Notes under the pieces: model-generated
Seen by the model: only the letters and a program-made list of their open reading frames with translations
Database searches by the model: none
Told to the model about the DNA's origin: nothing
Shown here: in pieces, positions 14,816 to 21,446 of the stretch
Position numbering within the stretch: the stretch's first letter is position 1
Layout: every line of letters starts with the position of its first letter
Program-made: the position numbers and the translations under genes
IMG/VR virus record: IMGVR_UViG_3300025671_000640
Coordinates: 1-21,446 of that record
DNA: 21,446 nucleotides
Direction: 5' to 3' (one strand)
Source of the DNA: a virus

Positions 14816-15294
14816 AGTTTAGTCGTAACAACAACGTCTTGTACCATATAATCTTGCATCTCTTGACTCCATTCTTTCCAATCTGCTGTCTTTCCAAACT
14901 CTCCTTTATATTCACCTAATCGATACCCATAGGCTTCAAGAGAATGGCGACCATAAAGTTGGAGAGGCATGTTCTTCCAATTTCTTTTCTGATCGGTCTT
15001 CAGAATATCAGCATGACATATGCGGCTGAGAACAAGAGTATCAAGAACGAGACCACTCCTGTCAAACCAGGGAAAAAGTTTACGAATGACAGGTATATCA
15101 TAATTGATAATGTTATGCCCGACAATACAGTCAGCGTCTTCAAGCCTTTGTATCCCACGGACAATCGGTTCAGTATTCCCCTCATCATTGTAGACAAGGG
15201 TTTTGTCAGTCTCCGTATCATAGATGCCAAGACAGTGAATGTGGGTAACATCATGAACGAGTCCGTTCGATTCCAGATCAAAAATTAGCGTCAT
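14776..15294 (-). CDS. DNA polymerase 3'-5' proofreading exonuclease domain, split gene
   Basis: A 172-residue protein equal to the exonuclease domain of T7 gp5. The metal ligands are D6 and E8 (FDLESNGL), D66 (GHNIINYD) and D153 (YMVQDVVVT), so proofreading should be active. HSLEAYGYRLGEYKG is also typical. The stop TAG at 14776-14778 ends the frame 40 bases inside the polymerase-domain frame; together the two make about 580-594 residues against 704 for T7. If both are translated, they would have to bind each other. ATG start at 15294. Confidence 0.93.
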   Translation of the reverse strand: MTLIFDLESNGLVHDVTHIHCLGIYDTETDKTLVYNDEGNTEPIVRGIQRLEDADCIVGHNIINYDIPVIRKLFPWFDRSGLVLDTLVLSRICHADILKTDQKRNWKNMPLQLYGRHSLEAYGYRLGEYKGEFGKTADWKEWSQEMQDYMVQDVVVTTKLWKHFQPFLNGSH

Positions 15295-15350
15295 TCCAGT
15301 GTCGTATTACACCAGCAACAATAAATAGGTTTGTGATAAAGATCATCAAC

Positions 15351-15614
15351 TCAAGAAGGTTGAGCCTTCGGAGCAGCACCTTGCCAGACATAAGTTTTAT
15401 CAACGAATTGTGCTCGTTTGATTGCCTCGGTGGTGGGAGGTTTTGGGCTATAAGCCGTTAGCCAAGTGCCATTTTTTTGCTCATAAAAGACAACCGTCAT
15501 GCGATCTTCACGCGGGATGTCAGGAAGATCAGAGTTAATGCAGGGATCGTTTTCCATACTGAGGTACTTAAAATAACCGTCCTCAGAAATCTGTCGTTGG
15601 ATCGAAGCTTTCAT
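15351..15614 (-). CDS. Protein of unknown function between primase-helicase and polymerase
   Basis: An 87-residue frame, ATG 15614 to TGA, overlapping the end of the primase-helicase gene by 32 bases. An inner ATG at 15557 would remove the overlap. The middle part (MTVVFYEQKNGTWLTAYSPK) looks like a small beta-rich domain and the end is Ala/Pro-rich. No family is recognised. T7 has several small genes at this place. A 56-base gap with no gene lies between it and the exonuclease-domain gene. Confidence 0.6.
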   Translation of the reverse strand: MKASIQRQISEDGYFKYLSMENDPCINSDLPDIPREDRMTVVFYEQKNGTWLTAYSPKPPTTEAIKRAQFVDKTYVWQGAAPKAQPS

Positions 15615-17160
15615 CAGATTTAGTCTCTTTGAATTTACAGGTATTTAGATCATAGCTCAGCCGACACGCGACGCCAACCTCGCCTGAATAGCGATTCTTG
15701 AGGACTCGCACAGTCGTATCACCTCCTCCAGATGTGCTCTGCTGGTTTCGTTCAAGTGCAATAACTCCGTCAGACAACTGTGCAATTGCTGCACTTCCTC
15801 GCAGCTGTCCCAGAGTGACGCGGGCACCCTCTTCATGGTTTTGATCACTAGATGTTCTCCGTAGATGAGAGACAAGGAACATGGCGACACCAGTACGCTC
15901 TACAAGAGAACGCAACTTAGTCATGGTGGTATCAATCATTCGACGCTCATCACCATCAAGACCACTCAACAGAATAGAGAGGTGATCAAGGAAGATTACC
16001 CTTGTATCAAGACCCGTTGCCAGGTACTCAATTCGGTTGTAGATGAGATCAGGATCAAAAGAACCAAAGCCGTCGAAAAGAAAAAGATTCCAGTTAGCAA
16101 GAGTGTCTTGATATGCTTGGGTGAGAGTAGCTCGGTCATGTTCTCCAATGTGTAGTGATTTACCAACTGCTGCGGACATCAGTCCGAGAGCTGTACGACG
16201 GTTGGATTCCTCAAGTGCCAAGTAACCGACCCGTTCGCCTTTACGTAACAAATGAGTTGCGAGTTCACGACAGAAGCTGGACTTTCCGATCCCACTTCCT
16301 GCAGTAATCGTGACAAGCTCTCCAAACCTGATCCCGTGTAGTTTGTCTTGGATTCCTTGAAAAGGATACTCATGGTCTGCTGGTGGTGTTGGTGTGGTGA
16401 CTAACTCTAAAAGTAATTTACCATCTACAATTCCGTCTGGCCGGTACGGTTTAGCGTCCCAAATAGCCCGACGTATTGACTCACTGTCATTCGCCTGAAG
16501 CGCGTCGCTCGCGTCCTTGTACGCTTCCAGACGGGCGATCTTGCACTTGCCAGGTGGTAGTACCCCTGCTGCTTCCTCCGCTGCCTTACGGCCCGCCTCG
16601 TCATTGTCGAAGAACAGGATAATCTCCTCATAACCCTGGAGCCAGGGGATAGCCCGTTGAATCGACTTCTTTGCCGCAGCGGCACCGCTAGGTAGAGATA
16701 CCATCGGCCACCCCGGCATAGCCTCACTACATGAAGCTGCATCAAGTTCCCCTTCAGTGATGACAACTCGTTTTCCAGTGGAGGGAAACAAATGCTGTCC
16801 AAAGAGGCAGGTAGGTGATTGTCCCTCATAATAGAAGTCTTTGGCTTTGGTCTTAGTCTTACATCCAATCAGTATACCATCTTCATCGTAGTAGTGAAAC
16901 CGTAAGACATCACCATCACGATAGATCTTATACTGTTGGCATACCTTCTCAGAGATATTTCGCTTACCTAATCGTACAGCAGAACCTCTGATTGCAATAG
17001 ACATTTTGTTGGTGTGAATGTGAAATGATTCCTCCGTGTGTCCGTAATTGTTACAAGAGAAGCAGTAGGTATGCCCATCAGTGTAGAGACTATTTGCATC
17101 ACTACTGCCACACACATCACACGGTAAGTGCCTGACGAACTCGCTTTCGCATTTCTGCAT
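15583..17160 (-). CDS. Primase-helicase, T7 gp4-like
   Basis: A 525-residue bifunctional enzyme that unwinds DNA and lays primers at the fork. Order: zinc-binding C14-x2-C17...C33-x2-C36 (HLPCDVCGSSDANSLYTDGH), TOPRIM with EGELD (136-140) and FFDNDEAG (184-190), then a RecA-type helicase with Walker A AGSGIGKSS (287-295), FLDHLSILLSG, the Q-containing GQLRGSAAIAQLSD and KNRYSGEVG. The C-terminus is acidic and ends in DPTTDF; in T7 the terminal Phe of gp4 docks on the polymerase. The start at ATG 17160 places the zinc site as in T7 gp4 (566 residues); an ATG at 17178 and a TTG at 17202 are also in frame. It overlaps the gene before it by 44 bases. Confidence 0.96.
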   Translation of the reverse strand: MQKCESEFVRHLPCDVCGSSDANSLYTDGHTYCFSCNNYGHTEESFHIHTNKMSIAIRGSAVRLGKRNISEKVCQQYKIYRDGDVLRFHYYDEDGILIGCKTKTKAKDFYYEGQSPTCLFGQHLFPSTGKRVVITEGELDAASCSEAMPGWPMVSLPSGAAAAKKSIQRAIPWLQGYEEIILFFDNDEAGRKAAEEAAGVLPPGKCKIARLEAYKDASDALQANDSESIRRAIWDAKPYRPDGIVDGKLLLELVTTPTPPADHEYPFQGIQDKLHGIRFGELVTITAGSGIGKSSFCRELATHLLRKGERVGYLALEESNRRTALGLMSAAVGKSLHIGEHDRATLTQAYQDTLANWNLFLFDGFGSFDPDLIYNRIEYLATGLDTRVIFLDHLSILLSGLDGDERRMIDTTMTKLRSLVERTGVAMFLVSHLRRTSSDQNHEEGARVTLGQLRGSAAIAQLSDGVIALERNQQSTSGGGDTTVRVLKNRYSGEVGVACRLSYDLNTCKFKETKSDESFDPTTDF

Positions 17161-17326
17161 ATGCTCGTGCTTGTGCATCGTGATAATCAAACCAGGAATC
17201 AAGTGCTAGGTAGAAACCTTCAATCAGGTTCTGCGCTGTGTTAGGGTTTTCAGCATCAACATCAGCGAGGTAATCACTGAAGCCTTCTGCATAGAACTCA
17301 GGTGTGCCGTAAGTCAGGTTAGCCAT
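17117..17326 (-). CDS. Small acidic protein of unknown function
   Basis: A 69-residue protein from ATG 17326, beginning MANLTYGTPEFYAEGFSDYL and continuing with NLIEGFYLALDSWFDYHDAQ, probably two helices. Rich in acidic and aromatic residues. I recall similar small proteins between endonuclease and primase in other cyanophages, without function. It overlaps the endonuclease end by 13 bases and the primase start by 44. A longer form starting at 17380 is possible but would overlap the endonuclease more. Confidence 0.65.
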   Translation of the reverse strand: MANLTYGTPEFYAEGFSDYLADVDAENPNTAQNLIEGFYLALDSWFDYHDAQARAYAEMRKRVRQALTV

Positions 17327-17670
17327 TCGAGTGGGATTGAGTGAAAGGAACAGTATTGGAAGCCGTGCTTTTCGCACCACTTTGCATAGGTGGTCTTAGA
17401 TCCTTTGTAGATCTTATTATAAGGTGCTTGAAAGACGAATCGAATATCTAAGTCGGGATTCGCTTTCTTCACTGCGATCATCTTCCTTCGGTCTTCCTCC
17501 GTCAGGCGTCCCTTTGTTTCTAAGAAGACACCATTCGGTAAAAGAAAGTCGGGTGTGTAGTTGCATTGAAGAACGTATGGAACTTTGGTTGACTCGTACT
17601 CAAACTCTACCTTCAAGCTTGAGAGAAGATCAGCAACCTTCTCTTCAAGACCTGAACGGTATTTAGGCAT
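17314..17670 (-). CDS. Endonuclease I (Holliday-junction resolvase), T7 gp3-like
   Basis: A 118-residue nuclease. YRSGLEEKVADLL begins the first helix, with E9 or E10 as a catalytic acid; YTPDFLL supplies D41 and FLETKGRL supplies E51 and K53. The spacing D-(9)-E-x-K is identical to T7 D55, E65, K67. In T7 this enzyme resolves branched DNA before packaging and breaks down host DNA. It is shorter than T7 gp3 (149), mostly at the ends. The ATG overlaps the SSB stop (TAATG). Confidence 0.95.
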   Translation of the reverse strand: MPKYRSGLEEKVADLLSSLKVEFEYESTKVPYVLQCNYTPDFLLPNGVFLETKGRLTEEDRRKMIAVKKANPDLDIRFVFQAPYNKIYKGSKTTYAKWCEKHGFQYCSFHSIPLEWLT

Positions 17671-18236
17671 TAGAAATCATCTTCCTCAATCTCAGGTGTG
17701 GAGGTTACATTCGGTTCCGAAGTTTTGTAACCTTTAGTTTGACCAAAGAGAGCTGCCACTTCAGTTTCACCAAGATCGCCTGTATCAACACCAGCAGCAG
17801 ATCCAACCGTAACGACTTGGACACCGACAAGCTTAAGACTCGTTCCATAGGTGACACCATCACGGAGGATATATGGCTTCTGACGGAACGCAAGTTTGAC
17901 AGTAGAGCCACTGTAGATCGGGGTGTTGGGGTCAGCAATAGGAGTTCCTTCTGTATCAACGACAGGTGGCTTCGTTTCCTCATTCCAACTGAACTTGACC
18001 TTGTACTTCCCATCAGACACCTCCTCCCAAGGTTCAGGCTTCAGAGTGGAACGCTTCGGGTTCTTTAGTTTAGACTCAGCCCATTTGAGAGTATCAGCTC
18101 GATCTTCTTCAAGCTTCTCAACAAGGGATTGATCAACAATAGCACCAAGCGAGTAACCGAACTTACTTGGTTTGAGGATAGCCTGGTAACCTTCAAGGAT
18201 CACAGGCTCTTGGGTAACGTGGATGGTTTGGGGCAT
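17670..18236 (-). CDS. ssb: Single-stranded DNA-binding protein, T7 gp2.5-like
   Basis: A 188-residue protein. It is assigned by position between RNA polymerase and endonuclease I, by a predicted beta-rich core (IVDQSLVEKL..., KYKVKFSWNEE, STVKLAFRQKPYIL, GTSLKLVGVQVV) and by the acidic tail EIEEDDF. T7 gp2.5 also ends in an acidic tail with a terminal Phe that contacts the polymerase and primase-helicase. It coats single strands during replication and recombination. The start at ATG 18236 is one base after the RNA polymerase stop; an in-frame upstream start would run into the polymerase gene. T7 gp2.5 has 232 residues. Confidence 0.9.
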   Translation of the reverse strand: MPQTIHVTQEPVILEGYQAILKPSKFGYSLGAIVDQSLVEKLEEDRADTLKWAESKLKNPKRSTLKPEPWEEVSDGKYKVKFSWNEETKPPVVDTEGTPIADPNTPIYSGSTVKLAFRQKPYILRDGVTYGTSLKLVGVQVVTVGSAAGVDTGDLGETEVAALFGQTKGYKTSEPNVTSTPEIEEDDF

Positions 18237-18237
18237 T

Positions 18238-20580
18238 TCAGCAAAAGAAATAGGTGGATTCGATAACGGATTCTGGTTCCAGATCTCCGATGATCGGTGG
18301 GTCAGTCTCCGCTCCAATCTGTGAAGCGAAGTCTAGTAGGTAATCATGCTCCGCGAATAGGTGCATGTAAGTCTGCCTCACAATAGTGGAGAGGGTAGAC
18401 ATGTCTGTAGCACGACACAATACTGAATCGTGGATGAGTGCAATAGGGGCGTTGAAACGTAAGACACTCAAATGTAGAAGGCTAGCATCAAGACTGTGAA
18501 TAAGGTTAGGAGCTGTTGCGTTCTTGTGGTGTTGCTTATCTACCTCCTTTGAGTCATCAACAGCAACCTGTAATTCACAACGACCTAACAACTGTAGCTT
18601 AACTGTCACCTTCTCTTTCTTCATCAGCCGTTGAGTGACGACAAAGCCAGATGGTGTAGTCCAGGTTAACTCAGTCTTACCGCTGTCAATAGCTTTGGAG
18701 ACTTCAGATTCAATCCATGACATGACAGCCATAGGACCAGGAACGACCTCCTCCATAGCATCTCTAACAGCTTTGACTGTTTTGGTTAGATCCTCTTTCT
18801 CAATCTCAATACCTTTCTCCTTTAGTGCGTCCTTGATGTACCCACGATTTGAGTATGGTTTAGCATTATATGGTATAGTCATGACTACACGTTTGACCAC
18901 CTTTCTATCGAGATGTTCTCTAATAGAAGCTGGACAATACGGCTTGGCAGTCTCTGCTACGATTTTATAAGCATCCTGTGGTTTATCACTAGGTAAGACA
19001 TTAACAAGCTTAGCAGTAGAACAATCTCGTGCAAGACCTGCAAGGATTTGTAGACCTGAACATGTAGCATCTGTGGCAACAAATAGACCGGTGAATTGGC
19101 GGTCACAAGCTAAGACACAATGGTAGTACTCCTCACAAGCTGCAAGAAACTGCCAAGGTTCATCAGCTACCTCCCATTCAGAAAGACACCCAATAGGATC
19201 TAATACAATGCGCTTGATGAATGTGGAATTATCTTTAACCCAAGCTAATCGCTCAGACATAGGAGCTTTATCAAGACCCCAAGTAGTAGCTACCTGAAAT
19301 GCTAACCACTCCTCAGCTTCAGGAGTCATAAAAGCTTCTTCATAACTTCTCAACAAACTTTTTCCAAAGTCTGTATCTTGAGGAGTTAGAAAGGCAGGAA
19401 TTGGATAAGCTCTACCTCTGTAGTCAAAAGACCACGGAATATAGAACTTCTCTCTTCCTTTAAACCTCTTTACTGCTTCCATTGTCATGCGAGTTCTACA
19501 TGACTTCCTAAACTCATTAGCTTGTCTATTCCTTACTTCTGCTGCCTCTCTCCTATAAGCTTTCCTAGCTTCTTTATTCTCAGCTATGTCTACTGGTTTA
19601 GGAGGTAGGGGATGTTCTACTACTGGTAGAAACTTACCTATTTGTATTCCCTTCTCATCTAACTCCTCCGCTACTCTTACGATAAACGGATTTAGACAGT
19701 AGGCTACCTTCTGAATCTTGTTCAGAAACTCCAGGGGTCTCTCCCCCTGTATACATCCGCCATGTCCACGACGCACTAGCTTATGCCCGTTCATCACCTC
19801 GTTGAGCATGTAGCCACCTGCTTGCTCGTTGCTCCAATCATTGGGAGGTATAAGCATTGGCCATGCAAGAGGGCTAAATAGTTCAGCCTCTTTCATCAGT
19901 GCGTCCTTGATGTCCATGAAGTAGGCAGTAGGGACAACAAACTGTGTCTTACGGTTTCTATCTCGTTCGATGTACTTTTCAAACCAACCACTAACTTGCA
20001 TGATGCAATCTAGCAGCCAACCACCTAACTTAACACGGTTATCCCTACCCCATGCTTCCCACTTAGGGATGTTATTATGGCGGTTCATCAATGTCTTGAC
20101 GACCGTTAGTTTCTGTTGAGTGCCAATGGATTTGTGCCAGTAGTTCTTCTTTAATGAAGTAAGAAGTCCAGGTGCTACCCTTTCATAGTGTCTCATCTGA
20201 CACTCATTTTCTACACCAGTTCCAATAGTATCACACACATTGACAAGCTGATTAGCTTTATCTTTGTATGAAAAAACCTTATCAAAGGTAATCTTCAAAG
20301 CAATGGTAGCAATTGCTAATGGTTCTAGCTGTACGACATAAGTTTTAATGAGTTGAAATTGATGCCCAGTACCTCGCTTAAGCCTATCATGTGTAGTATC
20401 CTCAATGTACTTAACAAGTTTAGGTAGTAGTACATCAATAGATGCGTTACCATAGACACTAGCAGATGCGTAACTCTTATCCTCTAAGTCATGTGTGTTC
20501 TTGTATAGACGTTGTAACCCTAATGCAATAGCCTCTCGCTCGAACTTGATCTGTTCATCAATCTCGGCTTGTGTCGTCAA
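18238..20580 (-). CDS. Single-subunit DNA-dependent RNA polymerase, T7 gp1-like
   Basis: A 780-residue polymerase that should transcribe the phage middle and late genes. The catalytic aspartates are D504 (FVATDATCSGLQ; T7 D537) and D718 (IALIHDS; T7 D812). K563 and Y571 (KRVVMTIPY) match T7 K631 and Y639. The protein is about 100 residues shorter than T7's (883), largely in the N-terminal domain, and ends in FFC where T7 ends in FAFA. The start is TTG, with GGAGG six bases before it; the frame has no nearby ATG that keeps the N-terminus. Its promoter sequence cannot be deduced from this window. Confidence 0.96.
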   Translation of the reverse strand: MTTQAEIDEQIKFEREAIALGLQRLYKNTHDLEDKSYASASVYGNASIDVLLPKLVKYIEDTTHDRLKRGTGHQFQLIKTYVVQLEPLAIATIALKITFDKVFSYKDKANQLVNVCDTIGTGVENECQMRHYERVAPGLLTSLKKNYWHKSIGTQQKLTVVKTLMNRHNNIPKWEAWGRDNRVKLGGWLLDCIMQVSGWFEKYIERDRNRKTQFVVPTAYFMDIKDALMKEAELFSPLAWPMLIPPNDWSNEQAGGYMLNEVMNGHKLVRRGHGGCIQGERPLEFLNKIQKVAYCLNPFIVRVAEELDEKGIQIGKFLPVVEHPLPPKPVDIAENKEARKAYRREAAEVRNRQANEFRKSCRTRMTMEAVKRFKGREKFYIPWSFDYRGRAYPIPAFLTPQDTDFGKSLLRSYEEAFMTPEAEEWLAFQVATTWGLDKAPMSERLAWVKDNSTFIKRIVLDPIGCLSEWEVADEPWQFLAACEEYYHCVLACDRQFTGLFVATDATCSGLQILAGLARDCSTAKLVNVLPSDKPQDAYKIVAETAKPYCPASIREHLDRKVVKRVVMTIPYNAKPYSNRGYIKDALKEKGIEIEKEDLTKTVKAVRDAMEEVVPGPMAVMSWIESEVSKAIDSGKTELTWTTPSGFVVTQRLMKKEKVTVKLQLLGRCELQVAVDDSKEVDKQHHKNATAPNLIHSLDASLLHLSVLRFNAPIALIHDSVLCRATDMSTLSTIVRQTYMHLFAEHDYLLDFASQIGAETDPPIIGDLEPESVIESTYFFC

Positions 20581-20674
20581 TACAATCCTCCGTGTCGTGA
20601 ATGTGAATCAGTTGCGCAAGCTCAGGATAATCTTCACTAAGCTCTTCAAATTGCTCAATCGTGATCAGACTCAT
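20558..20674 (-). CDS. Possible 38-residue acidic microprotein before RNA polymerase
   Basis: ATG to TGA, beginning MSLITIEQFEELSEDYPELA and ending in an Asp-rich tail. It overlaps the gene upstream by 20 bases and the RNA polymerase start by 23 bases, so its translation would sweep ribosomes across the RNA polymerase Shine-Dalgarno. It fills what would otherwise be a gap of 74 bases. Composition is protein-like. No family is recognised. Confidence 0.55.
   Translation of the reverse strand: MSLITIEQFEELSEDYPELAQLIHIHDTEDCIDDTSRD
20587..20591 (-). promoter_or_regulatory. Shine-Dalgarno for the RNA polymerase gene
   Basis: GGAGG on the minus strand, six bases before the TTG at 20580. It supports the TTG as the start of the RNA polymerase. 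It lies inside the 38-codon frame upstream. Confidence 0.75.
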
Positions 20675-20972
20675 CTTCTTCGTAGTGTGGTGAAATGAAA
20701 TGGATTTGTTCATCGGTGCAAACAGTAAACTCTACACCATCTCTCATCAACTCTGCTACCTTTTGTTCAGCAGCATGACGCTTTTGATAGACATACTCTT
20801 TGATCTTACCTTTATCCGTACTTGCACGAATGATGCAACATACAGAACTAGGTAGTTCCCAACCTGCTACCTTCCAAGACATAACTTCCTCAAATGTATG
20901 AGGAACAAACATCTCATCAGGTGCATCTTTGTATTCTTGCCAGTTGTTTGCATAATACTTCTTACCACTCAT
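20655..20972 (-). CDS. Protein of unknown function upstream of RNA polymerase
   Basis: A 105-residue protein, ATG 20972. It opens MSGKKYYANNWQEYKDAPDE, has a central block WELPSSVCCIIRASTDKGKI, and ends very acidic (HYEEDESDHD). Predicted mixed alpha/beta. I do not recognise a domain. T7 carries several early genes that act on the host at this place, so a host-takeover role is possible, but this is context only. It overlaps the genes on both sides by 11 and 20 bases. Confidence 0.75.
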   Translation of the reverse strand: MSGKKYYANNWQEYKDAPDEMFVPHTFEEVMSWKVAGWELPSSVCCIIRASTDKGKIKEYVYQKRHAAEQKVAELMRDGVEFTVCTDEQIHFISPHYEEDESDHD

Positions 20973-21114
20973 CAGCTTGCCTCACATTGATTAATTCATC
21001 ATCTTGTTCGTGGGACAACTCTAAAGCTATCCATGCAGCAGCTTCAGAATCGGGCGCTAACAAATGTATAGTGCCTGAACTTAGGGTCACCTCGTATAGA
21101 CGTGGTTGGGTCAT
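20962..21114 (-). CDS. Small conserved-looking protein (LYEVTLSSG type)
   Basis: A 50-residue protein, MTQPRLYEVTLSSGTIHLLA followed by DSEAAAWIALELSHEQ and ending in DEW. The pattern LYxVTLSSG...A...EAAW...L......L..V...DEW resembles short proteins found in many cyanophages (from memory), probably one beta hairpin and one helix. The function is unknown. The stop overlaps the start of the next gene by 11 bases, and no long gap separates it from the gene before it. Confidence 0.75.
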   Translation of the reverse strand: MTQPRLYEVTLSSGTIHLLAPDSEAAAWIALELSHEQDDELINVRQADEW

Positions 21115-21122
21115 AAATAGCA

Positions 21123-21446
21123 CTAGTCAGGGATTGATTCAAGGGCGCGGCGGATGGTGTCTCTACACGTCACAAAAGCTGCTGCGTCCGGCCCTTTGCA
21201 TAGAAGGGTGAGGGCATCAAGCGCCTGCTCCTTCAAGCTCGGCGGCTTGGGGCGGCGGGCGGCGCGTAGGTCGTCACACCAACCCCTCATGCCATCAAAG
21301 TGTAATTGGATCCACTGAATGCACGCCTCCAGCTCTTGGTCTGCGCCCCATTGGGCGGCTTGGGTGGCAAGGAAAGTCTCAGAGGGGGATAGCTCACCGC
21401 TGACAATGCAGCCAAAATAGTTTCCTAGCCAGTGCTGTATCAACTC
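21123..21446 (-). CDS. GC-rich gene for a protein of unknown function (5' end at or beyond the window edge)
   Basis: At least 106 residues. An in-frame TTG lies at 21443, but the frame is open to the window edge and the true start is probably outside. Blocks: QHWLGNYFGCIVSGELSPSE, ATQAAQWGADQELEACIQW and LRAARRPKPPSLKEQALDAL. I recall the RRPKPPSLKEQAL pattern from short hypothetical proteins of Synechococcus and its phages; no function is known. By eye, two 60-base rows have 37 and 42 G or C, against about 21 in a row inside the nearby RNA polymerase gene. This sharp change suggests recent transfer, perhaps from a high-GC marine Synechococcus or another phage. Confidence 0.8.
   Translation of the reverse strand, partial: ELIQHWLGNYFGCIVSGELSPSETFLATQAAQWGADQELEACIQWIQLHFDGMRGWCDDLRAARRPKPPSLKEQALDALTLLCKGPDAAAFVTCRDTIRRALESIPD

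Noticed and set aside
14776-14821. A programmed -1 frameshift heptamer joining the two polymerase frames
   Set aside because: AAACTTT is present but not in the register needed for X XXY YYZ slippage, so I do not claim programmed frameshifting.
15301-15310. GTAATACGAC on the minus strand, like the start of the T7 promoter, just before the polymerase exonuclease gene
   Set aside because: Only the first nine bases of the T7 consensus match; the rest differs. No second copy was found in other intergenic regions on the minus strand, and the phage RNA polymerase is divergent.
18238-18317. A longer SSB starting at 18317, inside the RNA polymerase gene
   Set aside because: The ATG at 18236, one base after the RNA polymerase stop, gives the usual gene boundary; the extra residues have no SSB character.
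1-21446. tRNA genes, integrase and attachment site, as found in some related cyanophages
   Set aside because: No tRNA-like cloverleaf or integrase motif was seen by eye; a dedicated tRNA search would be needed to exclude one fully.

Overview
This window is a stretch of a T7-like cyanophage (cyanopodovirus) genome. Every supported gene is on the minus strand, so transcription runs from base 21446 towards base 1. The order is that of T7: single-subunit RNA polymerase, single-stranded DNA-binding protein, endonuclease I, primase-helicase, DNA polymerase, exonuclease, portal, scaffold, major capsid, tail tubular A, tail tubular B. A phage psbA (photosystem II D1), an hli gene and a candidate nblA (phycobilisome-degradation adaptor) show that the host is a cyanobacterium. 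The nblA candidate suggests a host with phycobilisomes, that is Synechococcus rather than Prochlorococcus; this last step is inference.

Early region (about 21446-18238): four small genes of unknown function lead into a T7-type RNA polymerase that starts at TTG behind a clear Shine-Dalgarno. The outermost gene is strikingly GC-rich.

DNA metabolism (18236-9836): SSB, T7 endonuclease I, a primase-helicase with the T7 acidic tail ending in Phe, a DNA polymerase split into separate exonuclease and polymerase reading frames, and a 5'-3' FEN-like exonuclease. Then comes a densely overlapping set: nblA-like, DUF3310, MazG-like pyrophosphohydrolase, a compact class I-like ribonucleotide reductase large subunit and a short diiron small subunit. 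These genes fit replication plus scavenging of host nucleotides and light-harvesting protein.

Morphogenesis (9867-1): two genes of unknown function before the portal, portal, scaffold, then a host-interaction cassette (hli, an RlpA-like protein, psbA, several microproteins) inserted between scaffold and capsid. Capsid, a strong terminator, tail tubular A with an extra domain, and tail tubular B (cut by the window edge) follow. The capsid gene has a 233-base leader dense in hairpins.

The most interesting points are the nblA-like gene inside a chain of overlapping genes, the split DNA polymerase, the small-subunit RNR that keeps its metal ligands but lacks the usual radical tyrosine, the hairpin-rich capsid leader with a possible small ORF, and the RlpA-like gene whose signal peptide would require an ATA start. 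No tRNA, integrase, insertion sequence or CRISPR array was seen. Gaps are short; none without a gene exceeds 300 bases.
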